Shown here in pieces: positions 43,184-51,029 of a DNA stretch of 52,106 nt. The DNA is from Alphaproteobacteria bacterium (GTDB lineage: Bacteria > Pseudomonadota > Alphaproteobacteria > Rickettsiales > SXRF01): positions 1 through 52,106 of the forward strand of contig JAGVLW010000081.1 of assembly GCA_020054105.1 (NCBI GenBank), written 5' to 3'. The notes under the pieces are model-generated. The model was not told where the DNA came from and ran no database searches. It worked only from the letters and a program-made list of their open reading frames with translations. Made by a program: the position numbers and the translations under genes. The first letter of the stretch is position 1. Each line of letters begins with the position of its first letter.

Positions 43184-44569
43184 ATGCAATGGGAAAGACC
43201 GAATGCCCTATTCGCCCGCAAAGCCCTGACTTCCCAAGGCTGGCAGCGCGATGTGCTGATTGGCATCGGCAGCGACGGTACTATCGCCGGCATCGAAAAA
43301 GCCGCCAAAGCGCCGCCCGGAGCGCCCGTTTTCGACCTCGTGCTGCCGGGCATGGCCAACGTGCATTCGCACGCGTTTCAGCGCGCCATGGCCGGGCTCA
43401 CCGAAATCACCTCCGGCAAGGGCCGCGATAATTTCTGGAGCTGGCGCGAGACGATGTATGGGTTTACGCGTAAACTGACGCCGGAGCATATCGAGGCGAT
43501 CGCGCGCGCTTTATATATCGATCTGCTCAAACACGGCTATACCGCCGTCGGCGAATTCCATTATGTGCATCACGACGGCAATGGAAAACCGTATGCGTCC
43601 ATCACCGAGCTTTCCGACCGCATCGTCGCCGGGGCACAGGCAACCGGCATTCACCTCACCCACCTGCCGGTGATGTATGAGACGGGTAATTTCGGCGGCG
43701 CGGCCGCCAATGACGGGCAAAAACGTTTTGTGCATAATGCCGACAGCTATCTGCAACTGGTCGAAGCGCTGGTGAAAAAATACGGCAAGGCCGATGGAAT
43801 TACGCTCGGCATCGCGCCGCATTCGTTGCGCGCGGTGACGCCGCAGACGTTGCAACGGATTCTGGAGGCGCTGCCGGGGTTGGATTTGGCGGATTGCCCC
43901 ATCCATATGCATATCGCCGAGCAGGAAAAAGAAGTCGAGGATTGCATTGGCTGGAGCAAGCAGCGGCCGGCCGAATGGCTCTTTGACCATCATCAGGTGG
44001 ATAAGCATTGGTGCCTGATCCATGCGACGCATACGACATCGGATGAAGTGATTCGCATGGCAAAAAACGGCGCAACGGTTGGACTATGCCCGACGACCGA
44101 GGCCAATCTCGGCGACGGGATTTTTCCGGCGGAGCAATATTTGAAAGTGCAAGGCAGCTTCGGCATCGGGTCGGACAGCAATGTCTGCGTGTCGCCGTGG
44201 GAGGAATTGCGGCTGATGGAATATGCCCAGCGCCTGATCACCCGCAAGCGCACAGTGCTGTGCAGCGAAGCAACACCATCGGTAGGCCGCACGCTTTTTG
44301 CGCAGGCGGCGGGCGGCGGCGCCAAGGCGCTTGGCATTCGCGCGGGCGAGATCGCGCCGGGCCGGCGCGCCGACATGATGGTGCTATCGACGAATCATGC
44401 GTTGCTCGCCGAAAAAGACGGCGACGCAATACTCGATACGCTGCTATTTGCCGTGACTCCCGCCATCACCGATGTGTTCGTCGCCGGCAAAAGAGTCGTC
44501 ACAAACGGCAGGCACGCGCTGGAAGAGGAAAGCGCGCAGCAATTGCGCGCCATCACCCGCCTTTGTTAG
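43184..44569 (+). CDS. hutF: N-formimidoylglutamate deiminase
   Basis: 461-residue amidohydrolase. Metal-binding NVHSHAFQRAMAG, IHMHIAEQEKEVEDC, LIHATHTT, LCPTTEANLGDGIFP and GSDSNVC are typical for HutF. It converts N-formimino-glutamate to N-formyl-glutamate and ammonia. Its presence with HutG defines the five-step (Pseudomonas-type) pathway rather than direct formamide release. AAGGTG is placed 8 bp before the ATG. A palindromic repeat begins 5 bp past its stop. Confidence 0.95.
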   Translation: MQWERPNALFARKALTSQGWQRDVLIGIGSDGTIAGIEKAAKAPPGAPVFDLVLPGMANVHSHAFQRAMAGLTEITSGKGRDNFWSWRETMYGFTRKLTPEHIEAIARALYIDLLKHGYTAVGEFHYVHHDGNGKPYASITELSDRIVAGAQATGIHLTHLPVMYETGNFGGAAANDGQKRFVHNADSYLQLVEALVKKYGKADGITLGIAPHSLRAVTPQTLQRILEALPGLDLADCPIHMHIAEQEKEVEDCIGWSKQRPAEWLFDHHQVDKHWCLIHATHTTSDEVIRMAKNGATVGLCPTTEANLGDGIFPAEQYLKVQGSFGIGSDSNVCVSPWEELRLMEYAQRLITRKRTVLCSEATPSVGRTLFAQAAGGGAKALGIRAGEIAPGRRADMMVLSTNHALLAEKDGDAILDTLLFAVTPAITDVFVAGKRVVTNGRHALEEESAQQLRAITRLC

Positions 44570-44573
44570 GACG

Positions 44574-44701
44574 CTAGAGCGTTTTCGCTTTAACTGTGCG
44601 CTAGGCAGCCGAGGCGAGGCGCGCGCAGTGTACAGCTTGGTACATGAGCACGCCGAGTCCGAAGGATAACGACGCGCACAGTTAAATGGAAAATGCTCTA
44701 G
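44574..44701. repeat. Palindromic element A
   Basis: Imperfect 128-bp palindrome. Its 28-bp ends (44574-44601 and 44674-44701) match at 25 of 28 positions as inverted repeats, beginning CTAGAGC. The centre is TGTAC-agcttg-GTACA (44629-44644). It fills the whole gap between the hutF stop and the formate dehydrogenase, and the right end supplies the dehydrogenase stop codon. It shares the GTAC-type core with other palindromes at 46.7-47.9 kb. Confidence 0.75.
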
Positions 44702-45864
44702 GCGGTTTTTTTGACGCTGTAGGCATGCGCGCCGGCGCCGGCCAGCTTGCCGCCATCCACGATCAGATAATCTTCGCGGATCGGACGTTTCTCAAACCAG
44801 CATTCCAGGATTTCGCGCGTGCCGGCGGCATAGCGCGCCTGCGCGGAAAGAGAAGTGCCCGAGACGTGCGGCGTCATGCCGTGATGGGGCATGGTCCGCC
44901 ACGGATGGTCCTTGGGCGCCGGCTGCGGATACCAGACGTCGCCCGCGTAACCGGCGAGCTGCCCGCTCTTTAAGGCGCGCACCACGGCGTCGCGGTCACA
45001 GATCTTGCCGCGCGCGGTATTTACTATATAGGCGCCGCGCTTCATTTTGCCGATGAGCGCGTCGTCAAAGAGATGCTCCGTCTCCGGGTGCAGCGGCGCA
45101 TTGATGGTTATGACGTCGCAGACCTTGACCATCGATTCGACGCTCGGATGGTAGGTCACGTTCAGCTCTTTTTCGACGCTTTCGGGAAGCCGATGGCGGT
45201 CGGTGTAATGCAGCTTGACGTCGAACGGTTTCAGCCGCCGCAAGATCGCGAGCCCAATGCGGCCGGCAGCCACCGTGCCCACTTCCATGGCTTCGAGATC
45301 GTACGAGCGTGAGACGCAATCGGCGATGTTCCAGCCGCCATCCACCACCCATTTATACGAGGGGATGTAGTCGCGTACGAGCGACAGGATCATCATCACC
45401 GCATGCTCGGAAACGCTGATGCTGTTGCTGTAGGTGACTTCGGCCACCGTGATGCCCTGCTTGATGGCGGCTTGCAGGTCAACATGGTCCGAGCCGATGC
45501 CGGCGGTAATCGCCAGCTTCAGTTTTTTGGCTTTGGCGATTCTTTCCGCCGTGAGATAGGCCGGCCAGAAGGGCTGGGAAATGACAATGTCGGCATCGGG
45601 CAGCTCGCGCTCGAATACAGAATCGCTGCCTTCCTTGTCGGACGTGACGATAAATGTATGGCCCTGGCCTTCCAGGAATTTGCGCAAACCCAGCCCGCCG
45701 GAGACGCTGCCCAGCAACGTGCCGGGCTTGAAATCGATCTGCTTGGGCGACGGCGTCGTTTTCCCGCCGGGGTAACGGTCGATTTTAGGGATGGCGTCGC
45801 GCGCATAGGATGCCGGGTAACCGCCGATGGGATCGTCATAGAGGACACAAAGAATTTTAGCCAT
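44698..45864 (-). CDS. fdh: NAD-dependent formate dehydrogenase
   Basis: 388-residue D-2-hydroxyacid-type dehydrogenase, very like the soluble metal-free enzyme of Pseudomonas sp. 101 (about 400 aa). YDDPIGGYP, SQPFWPAYL, GIGSDHVDL, SNSISVSEH, NAD-binding VGTVAAGRIGLA, catalytic Arg in NTARGK and His in MTPHVSG are in place. Oxidises formate to CO2 with NADH. GGGAGA lies before the ATG. Beside the hut genes it can use formate made by HutG (inference). The stop codon lies in the end of palindrome A. Confidence 0.95.
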   Translation of the reverse strand: MAKILCVLYDDPIGGYPASYARDAIPKIDRYPGGKTTPSPKQIDFKPGTLLGSVSGGLGLRKFLEGQGHTFIVTSDKEGSDSVFERELPDADIVISQPFWPAYLTAERIAKAKKLKLAITAGIGSDHVDLQAAIKQGITVAEVTYSNSISVSEHAVMMILSLVRDYIPSYKWVVDGGWNIADCVSRSYDLEAMEVGTVAAGRIGLAILRRLKPFDVKLHYTDRHRLPESVEKELNVTYHPSVESMVKVCDVITINAPLHPETEHLFDDALIGKMKRGAYIVNTARGKICDRDAVVRALKSGQLAGYAGDVWYPQPAPKDHPWRTMPHHGMTPHVSGTSLSAQARYAAGTREILECWFEKRPIREDYLIVDGGKLAGAGAHAYSVKKTA

Positions 45865-45947
45865 TTTCTCTCTCCCTAATTAAAAATGATGTACGTCTCC
45901 TTACCGCATTGCCTAATGTTTTTACTCCCCCTGTATATTCGGGCAAT

Positions 45948-45985
45948 AAAAAACCACGCGCGGTTGCCCACGCGTGGTTTTTTTA
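45948..45985. terminator. Intrinsic terminator after the HU-like gene
   Basis: AAAAAACCACGCG ... CGCGTGGTTTTTTT, a stem with A/T runs on both flanks, placed 10 bp past the HU-like stop and before the formate dehydrogenase start. Separates the two minus-strand genes. Confidence 0.8.
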
Positions 45986-45994
45986 TCGTAAAAA

Positions 45995-46378
45995 TTAGCG
46001 GATCGCTGCGGCTTTCAGTTTCGACAAAGCACGCACTTTCACGCGGACGGAAGCCGGCTTGGCGCTGGCTTTCATCATTTCACCATTGGCTGGGTTGCGG
46101 ATAAGCGTACCGGCCTTACGGGCGGGAACTTTGCGCAGGGTGATTTTCAGCAGGCCCGGGAAAACGAATTCGCCGATGCCGTTGGGATGCACGGAGCCCA
46201 GCATCAGGCTTTCCAGGCTGGCGATGATGCCGGCCGCCTGCGCGCGGGTTACGCCGTTCTGTTCGGCGATCATGCCGAGCATTGCCGATTTGGTAAGGCG
46301 TTCCCTCACCGGACGCACAACGGCCACCGGTGCGGATTTCTTTTTCACAGATACTTTGCGTGCTAATTTCGATGCCAT
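45995..46378 (-). CDS. HU/IHF-like DNA-binding protein
   Basis: 127 residues from the second of two close ATGs (46384, 46378); AAGGAG is 3 nt from the first and 9 from the second. A basic N-terminal extension of about 28 residues (ARKVSVKKKSAPVAVVRPVRE) precedes an HU-type core: LTKSAMLGMIAEQNGVTRAQA, SVHPNGIGEFVFPGLLKITLRKVPARKAGTLIRNPANGE and a basic end. The arm motif GTLIRNPANGE corresponds to the HU DNA-binding arm. A nucleoid-type protein with an unusual tail. Confidence 0.85.
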   Translation of the reverse strand: MASKLARKVSVKKKSAPVAVVRPVRERLTKSAMLGMIAEQNGVTRAQAAGIIASLESLMLGSVHPNGIGEFVFPGLLKITLRKVPARKAGTLIRNPANGEMMKASAKPASVRVKVRALSKLKAAAIR

Positions 46379-46733
46379 AGTCATATTCTCCTTGGGTTGT
46401 TAGTTATAGATAAATAGCAGGTAGTGCGTGCGTAGTAGTAGCATAAGCATTTACGATGTCGCGTAAAATGTGATGGTTGCGGCATGTTTCTCGCGTAATT
46501 GCCCTAAAAACCGGGTTTGCGCCGGAAAAATACCCGATTATAACGGGAAATACGGGGAATTACGCTATGTCAGCGCCCTCGAACCCAACGTATCAATTGA
46601 TCGGACGTTGCCGCATATGAGTAAAATATCGCTGAATGCGGCTTAATTTAGAGGCTGAAAATAATGGTGCAGATATGGGGATTTTGTGAACCAGTCGCGC
46701 CAGCCCTCCTTCGCTCCCTACGGGAGCTTCCAC

Positions 46734-46842
46734 CTTCGCTAGAGCTTCGGTGGACTTACGTCGTAGCGCACTCCTACGCCTAAGATCGCCTTCATGCGTC
46801 TTACGCAAAGTGGCGTAAGCCACCCGAAGCCGAAGGCGAAGC
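46734..46842. repeat. Palindromic element E (3' side of tRNA)
   Basis: Imperfect palindrome of about 109 bp. The arms at 46734-46761 and 46813-46842 pair with a few mismatches. The centre is CGTAG-cgcactc-CTACG, with a separate 7-bp hairpin CTTACGC...GCGTAAG at 46799-46818. It ends 2 bp from the 3' end of the tRNA-Ile gene. Core shape resembles elements A-D. Confidence 0.6.
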
Positions 46843-46843
46843 G

Positions 46844-46919
46844 TGGTGGGGGGTGAGGGACTTGAACCCCCGACCAAGGCGTTATGAGCGCCCTGCTCTA
46901 ACCACTGAGCTAACCCCCC
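46844..46919 (-). tRNA. tRNA-Ile (CAU anticodon, lysidine type)
   Basis: 76-nt cloverleaf with encoded CCA. Acceptor GGGGGGT / ACCCCCC, anticodon stem GGGCG / CGCCT with loop CTCATAA (anticodon CAT), T arm GGGGG-TTCAAGT-CCCTC. The body around the anticodon (GCGCTCATAACGC, TTGGTCG) matches tRNA-Ile2 rather than elongator tRNA-Met. Such tRNAs read AUA after C34 is changed to lysidine by TilS. Flanked on both sides by palindromes E and B. Confidence 0.93.
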
Positions 46920-46922
46920 ATC

Positions 46923-47047
46923 AAATAAATCGCCATAATGGCCAACTTGCTTGGAAAATTTCTCGTTTTCGTTGCTCAGGTAGCGCTGCTACCCTGCGCT
47001 ACGCACTCGAAATTTCCTGCGCATTTGGCCTATTCTGACGATTTATA
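46923..47047. repeat. Palindromic element B (5' side of tRNA)
   Basis: Imperfect palindrome of 125 bp. Outer ATAAATCG / CGATTTAT, then GGCCAA / TTGGCC, AAATTTC.CG / CGAAATTT, and centre GGTAGCGCTGCTACC (46979-46993). It starts 4 bp from the tRNA 5' end. GTAG...CTAC core as in D and E. Confidence 0.7.
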
Positions 47048-47185
47048 TCATCTGTGTAATGACTTGTTGTTAACGGCTAGTTGCCTGGTTTTCAATCGTT
47101 TTTGCAAATCGCCCGTCCAGGATGACTATTTCACTTGCATTGGCTGCCCATTTGGGCTAACAAACCCCTCCCTAATAACAAATTA
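47048..47185. other. Intergenic spacer, no gene seen
   Basis: 138 bp between palindromes B and C. No ORF with a plausible start and no clear promoter. It may hold the promoter of the L31 gene. Confidence 0.5.
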
Positions 47186-47309
47186 GGAATTCGCTAGGCT
47201 GCGCTGAATGCGAAGCGTTTTTTAAGACCCGGAACGCAAGCGTACATTTTAGTACGTGCGTACCGGAAGCGAAAAAACGCAAGCAAGTCAGCCAGCATAG
47301 TAGAATTCC
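47186..47309. repeat. Palindromic element C (upstream of rpmE)
   Basis: Imperfect palindrome of 124 bp. Outer GGAATTC / GAATTCC, inner GCGTTTTTT / AAAAAACGC, centre CGTAC-atttta-GTACG (47241-47256). It ends 13 bp before the L31 start codon, so the leader RNA of rpmE would carry a long hairpin. Confidence 0.7.
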
Positions 47310-47322
47310 CAAGGATTGGCAT

Positions 47323-47628
47323 ATGAAAGCTGACATTCACCCCGACTACCATAAAATCACCGTCCAGATGACCGACGGCACCAAGTACGACACCTACTCC
47401 ACCTGGGGCAAGGAAGGCGACGTGCTGCAGCTTGATGTCGATCCCAAGACGCATCCGGCATGGGTGGGCGGCGTGAACCTGCGCAAAACGGGCCAGATGG
47501 AAAAATTCCAGAACAAGTTCGGCAATTTCTCGGTGGCCTCCAAAGGCAATAGCGTTGCCGACGCCAAGGTCGAAGCCAAGGCCGCGCCCAAGAAAAAAGA
47601 CGATAAAAAAGACGAAGAAAAGGCGTAA
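47323..47628 (+). CDS. rpmE: 50S ribosomal protein L31 with charged tail
   Basis: 101 residues. The first 60 show L31: [45 protein letters not shown], and the FQNKFGNF segment. There are no Cys residues of the zinc-binding form, so it is the zinc-free (C-) type. The last 30 or so residues are a Lys/Glu/Asp-rich extension ([14 protein letters not shown]) that ordinary L31 lacks, though extended versions exist. AAGGA lies 8 nt before the ATG. Palindrome C precedes it and D follows it by 10 bp. Confidence 0.92.
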   Translation: MKADIHPDYHKITVQMTDGTKYDTYSTWGKEGDVLQLDVDPKTHPAWVGGVNLRKTGQMEKFQNKFGNFSVASKGNSVADAKVEAKAAPKKKDDKKDEEKA

Positions 47629-47638
47629 CTACGCTTAA

Positions 47639-47904
47639 GCCGTGTGGGCATAGTATTTCGCCATTTTCGCAGCTGGGGATTTTTGCGCCTGCTAGGCAAA
47701 GCCCGCAGAGCGTAGCCCGGACTACGCGCCAGGGATTTAGCGACGCAGGCGCAAAAATACACGCTGCCCTTCGGGTTCGGCAAAAAAGCCCGACTACGGC
47801 GTCGAAACGCTTGTCCGTAGTCCCGGCTACGGCCGGCGCGTTTCTCCTATTATTCAGGCTTTTTTGCTACGAACGAAAAAGGTGAAATACTATGCCCACA
47901 CGGC
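47639..47904. repeat. Compound palindromic element D
   Basis: A 21-bp perfect inverted repeat (47639-47659 and 47884-47904) brackets two smaller palindromes. The first is ATTTTTGCGCCTGC / GCAGGCGCAAAAAT (47679-47692, 47745-47758) with core GCGTAG...CTACGC. The second is GCAAAAAAGCC / GGCTTTTTTGC (47780-47790, 47857-47867) with core CCGTAG...CTACGG. The right outer arm overlaps the GNAT start codon (47892). Confidence 0.8.
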
Positions 47905-48428
47905 CTAGCCTTTTGCACATACGCCGGGCATTGCCGGCCGACGCGCACACGCTGGCCCAGCTAGCCCGCCAGACTTTCTGCGAAACCTTCAGCCATTACG
48001 ATCCGGCAGCGCTGGAAGCGTTTTTGCGCGAGCATTATTCGCCGGAAAATTTCTCCGCCCAGCTGGCTGATACGTCCTGCGAATTGTGGATCGCGCAAAG
48101 CAACGGCCAGCCGGTCGCCTATGCGAAATGGGGCGCCTATAAGCTGCCGCTCGCACCGAGCTATGAGCGCGTGGTGGAACTGCACCGGCTCTATGTGCTG
48201 AGATCGCATCACGGCCGCAAAATCGGCCATCTGCTCATGGAAAAAGCGTTGCGCTATGCCGCGGACAACCGCGCGCAGGCCATCTATCTCGGCGTGTGGA
48301 GCCTAAATCGCAAGGCGCAGGGCTTTTACGGGCGTTACGGTTTCGTCAAAGTGGGGGAATATGATTATCCGCCGGTGGGCGAAGTGGTCGATCGCGAATG
48401 GATCATGATGCGGGAATGTGGAGAATAA
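47892..48428 (+). CDS. GNAT family N-acetyltransferase
   Basis: 178 residues. GNAT fold: HIRRALPADAHTLAQLA, AYAKWGAYKL, VELHRLYVLRSHHGRKIGHLLMEKAL with the acetyl-CoA R-x-x-G-x-G-like loop (RSHHGRKIG), and YLGVWSLNRKAQGFYGRYGF. Substrate unknown; small molecules or protein N-termini are both possible. The start codon lies inside the right arm of palindrome D, so the leader may fold over the ribosome site (AAGGTG). Confidence 0.87.
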   Translation: MPTRPSLLHIRRALPADAHTLAQLARQTFCETFSHYDPAALEAFLREHYSPENFSAQLADTSCELWIAQSNGQPVAYAKWGAYKLPLAPSYERVVELHRLYVLRSHHGRKIGHLLMEKALRYAADNRAQAIYLGVWSLNRKAQGFYGRYGFVKVGEYDYPPVGEVVDREWIMMRECGE

Positions 48429-48458
48429 AAAGGTCGAGCTACCTGCTCGCCTTGAATC

Positions 48459-48743
48459 TTAGGTAGGATAGCTTTCGCACAGCGTGCTGAGTATGGCCTT
48501 GCGGTGCAGGAAGGTGTGCAGCGCCCGTTCCAGTTTCGGCCAGGACAGTCCGGTATCGCCGTCGAACTGGTCGTTGGCGATGCGATACACCTCCATGGCG
48601 TCGTCGTCGGTGATTTTGGGCAGGCCGTTTTGCTCGCAAATGAAATGAACGTCCTCGACATGCCAGAGATTATCGACAAAATAGCCCTGCGTCTTTAGAA
48701 GCTCCCGTGCGACCTCGATTATTTTAATAGTTTTTGATTCCAT
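48459..48743 (-). CDS. Small hypothetical protein
   Basis: 94 residues, soluble, acidic in the middle. Notable segments: VARELLKTQGYFVDNLWHVEDVHFICEQN and WPKLERALHTFLHRKAIL. No family recognised. GAGGT lies 9 nt before the ATG. It is convergent with the GNAT gene and heads away from the AT-rich region before dnaK. GC is like the core genes though the upstream spacer is AT-rich. Confidence 0.65.
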   Translation of the reverse strand: MESKTIKIIEVARELLKTQGYFVDNLWHVEDVHFICEQNGLPKITDDDAMEVYRIANDQFDGDTGLSWPKLERALHTFLHRKAILSTLCESYPT

Positions 48744-49006
48744 TTTTAATACCTCGTTAATTAATTAGTGATTATGTTAATACACATTAATTATTAATAC
48801 TTAGTTAAAAATATTGTTTTCTAACATTTATTTTCAATTAATGGGATATATCCAAAATATTATGTATTTTCTTTTGGTTATTAATTTATGTAATTTTTCA
48901 ACAGCAAAAAAGAACGAAAAAAATGCATGCCGGGAGTTGTCATCCGTATTTGCGCACTTATATCTAGCTCATCATTATTCAAAATCATCATTGGGAGAAC
49001 TGCGTT
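48744..49006. promoter_or_regulatory. AT-rich spacer with probable dnaK promoter
   Basis: 263 bp, far AT-richer than flanking genes, no credible gene. TTGTCA (48937) and TATATC (48959) with 16-bp spacing form a sigma-70-like promoter upstream of dnaK, about 43 bp from its ATG. I saw no convincing sigma-32 (CTTGAAA/CCCCAT) promoter. The distal part is rich in TTAAT repeats. Confidence 0.5.
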
Positions 49007-50932
49007 ATGAGTAAGATTATCGGTATCGACTTGGGCACTACCAATAGCTGCGTGGCCATCATGGAAGGCGGCAACGTGAAGGTGATTCACAGCCCGGAAG
49101 GCCGCAACGTCGTGCCGTCGGTGGTCGCATTCACGGAAAGCGGCGAGCGCGTGGTCGGCGACAGCGCCAAGCGCCAGGCCGTGACCAACCCGGAAAACAC
49201 GCTGTTTGCCATCAAGCGCCTCATCGGACGCAATTTCAACGACCCGCTGGTCAAAAAAGACATGGGACTGGTGCCCTATAAGATTATCCAGGCCGATAAT
49301 AAAGACGCCTGGGTGGAAGTGCGCGGCGAGAAATATTCGCCCAGCCAGATTTCCGCCTTCATCCTCACCAAGATGAAGGAAGTCGCCGAAGCCTATTTGA
49401 GCGAGAAAGTCACGCAGGCGGTCATCACCGTTCCCGCCTATTTCAACGACGCCCAGCGCCAAGCCACCAAGGACGCCGGCAAGATCGCCGGGCTCGAAGT
49501 GTTGCGCATCATCAACGAGCCCACCGCCGCAGCACTCGCTTACGGCATGGACAAGGACAAGAAAAAAGGCCACACGGTTGCCGTCTACGACCTGGGCGGC
49601 GGCACGTTCGACGTGTCGGTGCTCGAGATCGACGACGGCGTGTTCGAAGTGAAAGCCACCAACGGCGATACGTTCCTGGGCGGCGAAGATTTCGACAAGC
49701 GCATCATCGACTTCCTGGCCGACGAATTCAAGAAAGACCAGGGCATCGATTTGCGCGGCGACAAGCTTGCGCTGCAACGCCTGAAGGAAGCGGCGGAAAA
49801 AGCCAAGATCGAGCTGTCGAACAGCCTGCAAACCGACGTCAACCTGCCGTTCATCACCGCCGACCAGAACGGCCCGAAACATCTCAACATCAAGCTCACT
49901 CGCGCCAAGCTCGAAGGGCTGGTCGACGATTTGATCGCCAAAACCATCGAGCCGTGCCGCAACGCGCTTAAAGATGCCGGGCTCAAAGCCTCCGACATCG
50001 ACGAGGTGATTTTAGTGGGCGGCATGACGCGCATGCCCAAAGTCATCGAGAAGGTGAAGGAATTTTTCGGCCGCGAGCCGCATAAGGGCGTCAACCCCGA
50101 CGAGGTGGTCGCCATGGGCGCGGCCATCCAGGGCGCGGTTTTAAAGGGCGATGTGAAGGACGTATTGCTGCTCGACGTGACGCCGCTGAGCTTGGGCATC
50201 GAAACGCTCGGCGGCGTGTTTACGCGCCTCATCGACCGCAACACCACCATCCCGACCAAGAAATCGCAGGTCTTCTCGACCGCCGACGATAACCAGACGG
50301 CGGTGACGATCCGCGTGTTCCAGGGCGAGCGCGAAATGGCGGCGGACAATAAGCTGCTCGGCCAGTTCGACCTGGTCGGCATCCCCCCCTCCCCGCGCGG
50401 CATGCCGCAGATCGAGGTGACGTTCGACATCGACGCTAACGGCATCGTCAATGTCAGCGCGAAAGACAAGGCGACGAGCAAGGAGCAGCAGATCCGCATC
50501 CAGGCCAGCGGCGGCTTGTCCGACGCCGACATCGAAAAGATGGTGAAGGAAGCGCAGGCCAATGCCGAGGAAGATAAGAAACGCCGCGCGCTGGTCGAAG
50601 CCAAGAATCAGGCGGACGGGCTGATCCATTCCGCCGGCAAAAACCTCGCCGAGCATGGCGATAAGATTCCGGCGGCCGACAAGGAGGCGATCGAAAAAGA
50701 CATCGCCTCGCTCAAGGACGCGCTGGCTTCCGACGACGTCGCCCGCATCGAGCAAGGCATCCAGACCCTGACGCAATCGTCGATGAAGCTCGGCGAGGCG
50801 CTCTACAAAGCCGAGCAGGAAAAGGCCGCGCAAGCCGGCGCTCCCGCCCAGGAACCTAACGCCGCCAACGATGCCGGCGTAGTCGACGCCACCTATGAAG
50901 AGGTGGATGAGGATAAGAAGAAACAAGGATGA
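49007..50932 (+). CDS. dnaK: Chaperone DnaK (Hsp70)
   Basis: 641 residues, full length. The ATPase domain shows [41 protein letters not shown] and [10 protein letters not shown]. The linker [19 protein letters not shown] is next, then the substrate-binding domain. The acidic tail [11 protein letters not shown] follows a disordered [15 protein letters not shown] segment. Binds exposed hydrophobic peptides in an ATP-controlled way with DnaJ and GrpE. GGGAGAA lies 9 nt before the ATG. The dnaJ gene follows after a hairpin-rich spacer. Confidence 0.98.
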   Translation: MSKIIGIDLGTTNSCVAIMEGGNVKVIHSPEGRNVVPSVVAFTESGERVVGDSAKRQAVTNPENTLFAIKRLIGRNFNDPLVKKDMGLVPYKIIQADNKDAWVEVRGEKYSPSQISAFILTKMKEVAEAYLSEKVTQAVITVPAYFNDAQRQATKDAGKIAGLEVLRIINEPTAAALAYGMDKDKKKGHTVAVYDLGGGTFDVSVLEIDDGVFEVKATNGDTFLGGEDFDKRIIDFLADEFKKDQGIDLRGDKLALQRLKEAAEKAKIELSNSLQTDVNLPFITADQNGPKHLNIKLTRAKLEGLVDDLIAKTIEPCRNALKDAGLKASDIDEVILVGGMTRMPKVIEKVKEFFGREPHKGVNPDEVVAMGAAIQGAVLKGDVKDVLLLDVTPLSLGIETLGGVFTRLIDRNTTIPTKKSQVFSTADDNQTAVTIRVFQGEREMAADNKLLGQFDLVGIPPSPRGMPQIEVTFDIDANGIVNVSAKDKATSKEQQIRIQASGGLSDADIEKMVKEAQANAEEDKKRRALVEAKNQADGLIHSAGKNLAEHGDKIPAADKEAIEKDIASLKDALASDDVARIEQGIQTLTQSSMKLGEALYKAEQEKAAQAGAPAQEPNAANDAGVVDATYEEVDEDKKKQG

Positions 50933-50943
50933 ACAAGATATAT

Positions 50944-51018
50944 AGGATGAGCAGGATGAGAAAGAAATAACTTGCTCATCCTGCTCATCCTGCTCATCTT
51001 GCTCATCCTTCTCATCCG
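50944..51018. repeat. 9-bp repeat array and 17-bp hairpin between dnaK and dnaJ
   Basis: Five tandem 9-mers of GCTCATCCT type (50974-51018) face an inverted copy (AGGATGAGCAGGATGAG, 50944-50960). The latter pairs perfectly over 17 bp with 50975-50991, leaving a 14-nt loop. No T-run directly follows, so it is more likely an attenuator, processing or stability element than a plain terminator. Confidence 0.85.
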
Positions 51019-51029
51019 GCATCCTGACC

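Noticed and set aside
46593..46877. 94-codon minus-strand ORF overlapping the tRNA
   Set aside because: It runs across the tRNA and palindrome E and has a low-complexity Arg-rich product.
46837..46925. tRNA-Met assignment for the CAT anticodon
   Set aside because: The anticodon arm and neighbouring bases match the tRNA-Ile2 pattern better than elongator or initiator Met.
48814..49014. 66-codon plus-strand ORF before dnaK
   Set aside because: AT-rich spacer, no ribosome site, and it overlaps the dnaK start in another frame; contains the likely promoter.
50974..51018. CRISPR array
   Set aside because: Units are 9 bp and directly adjacent, with no spacers and no cas genes.
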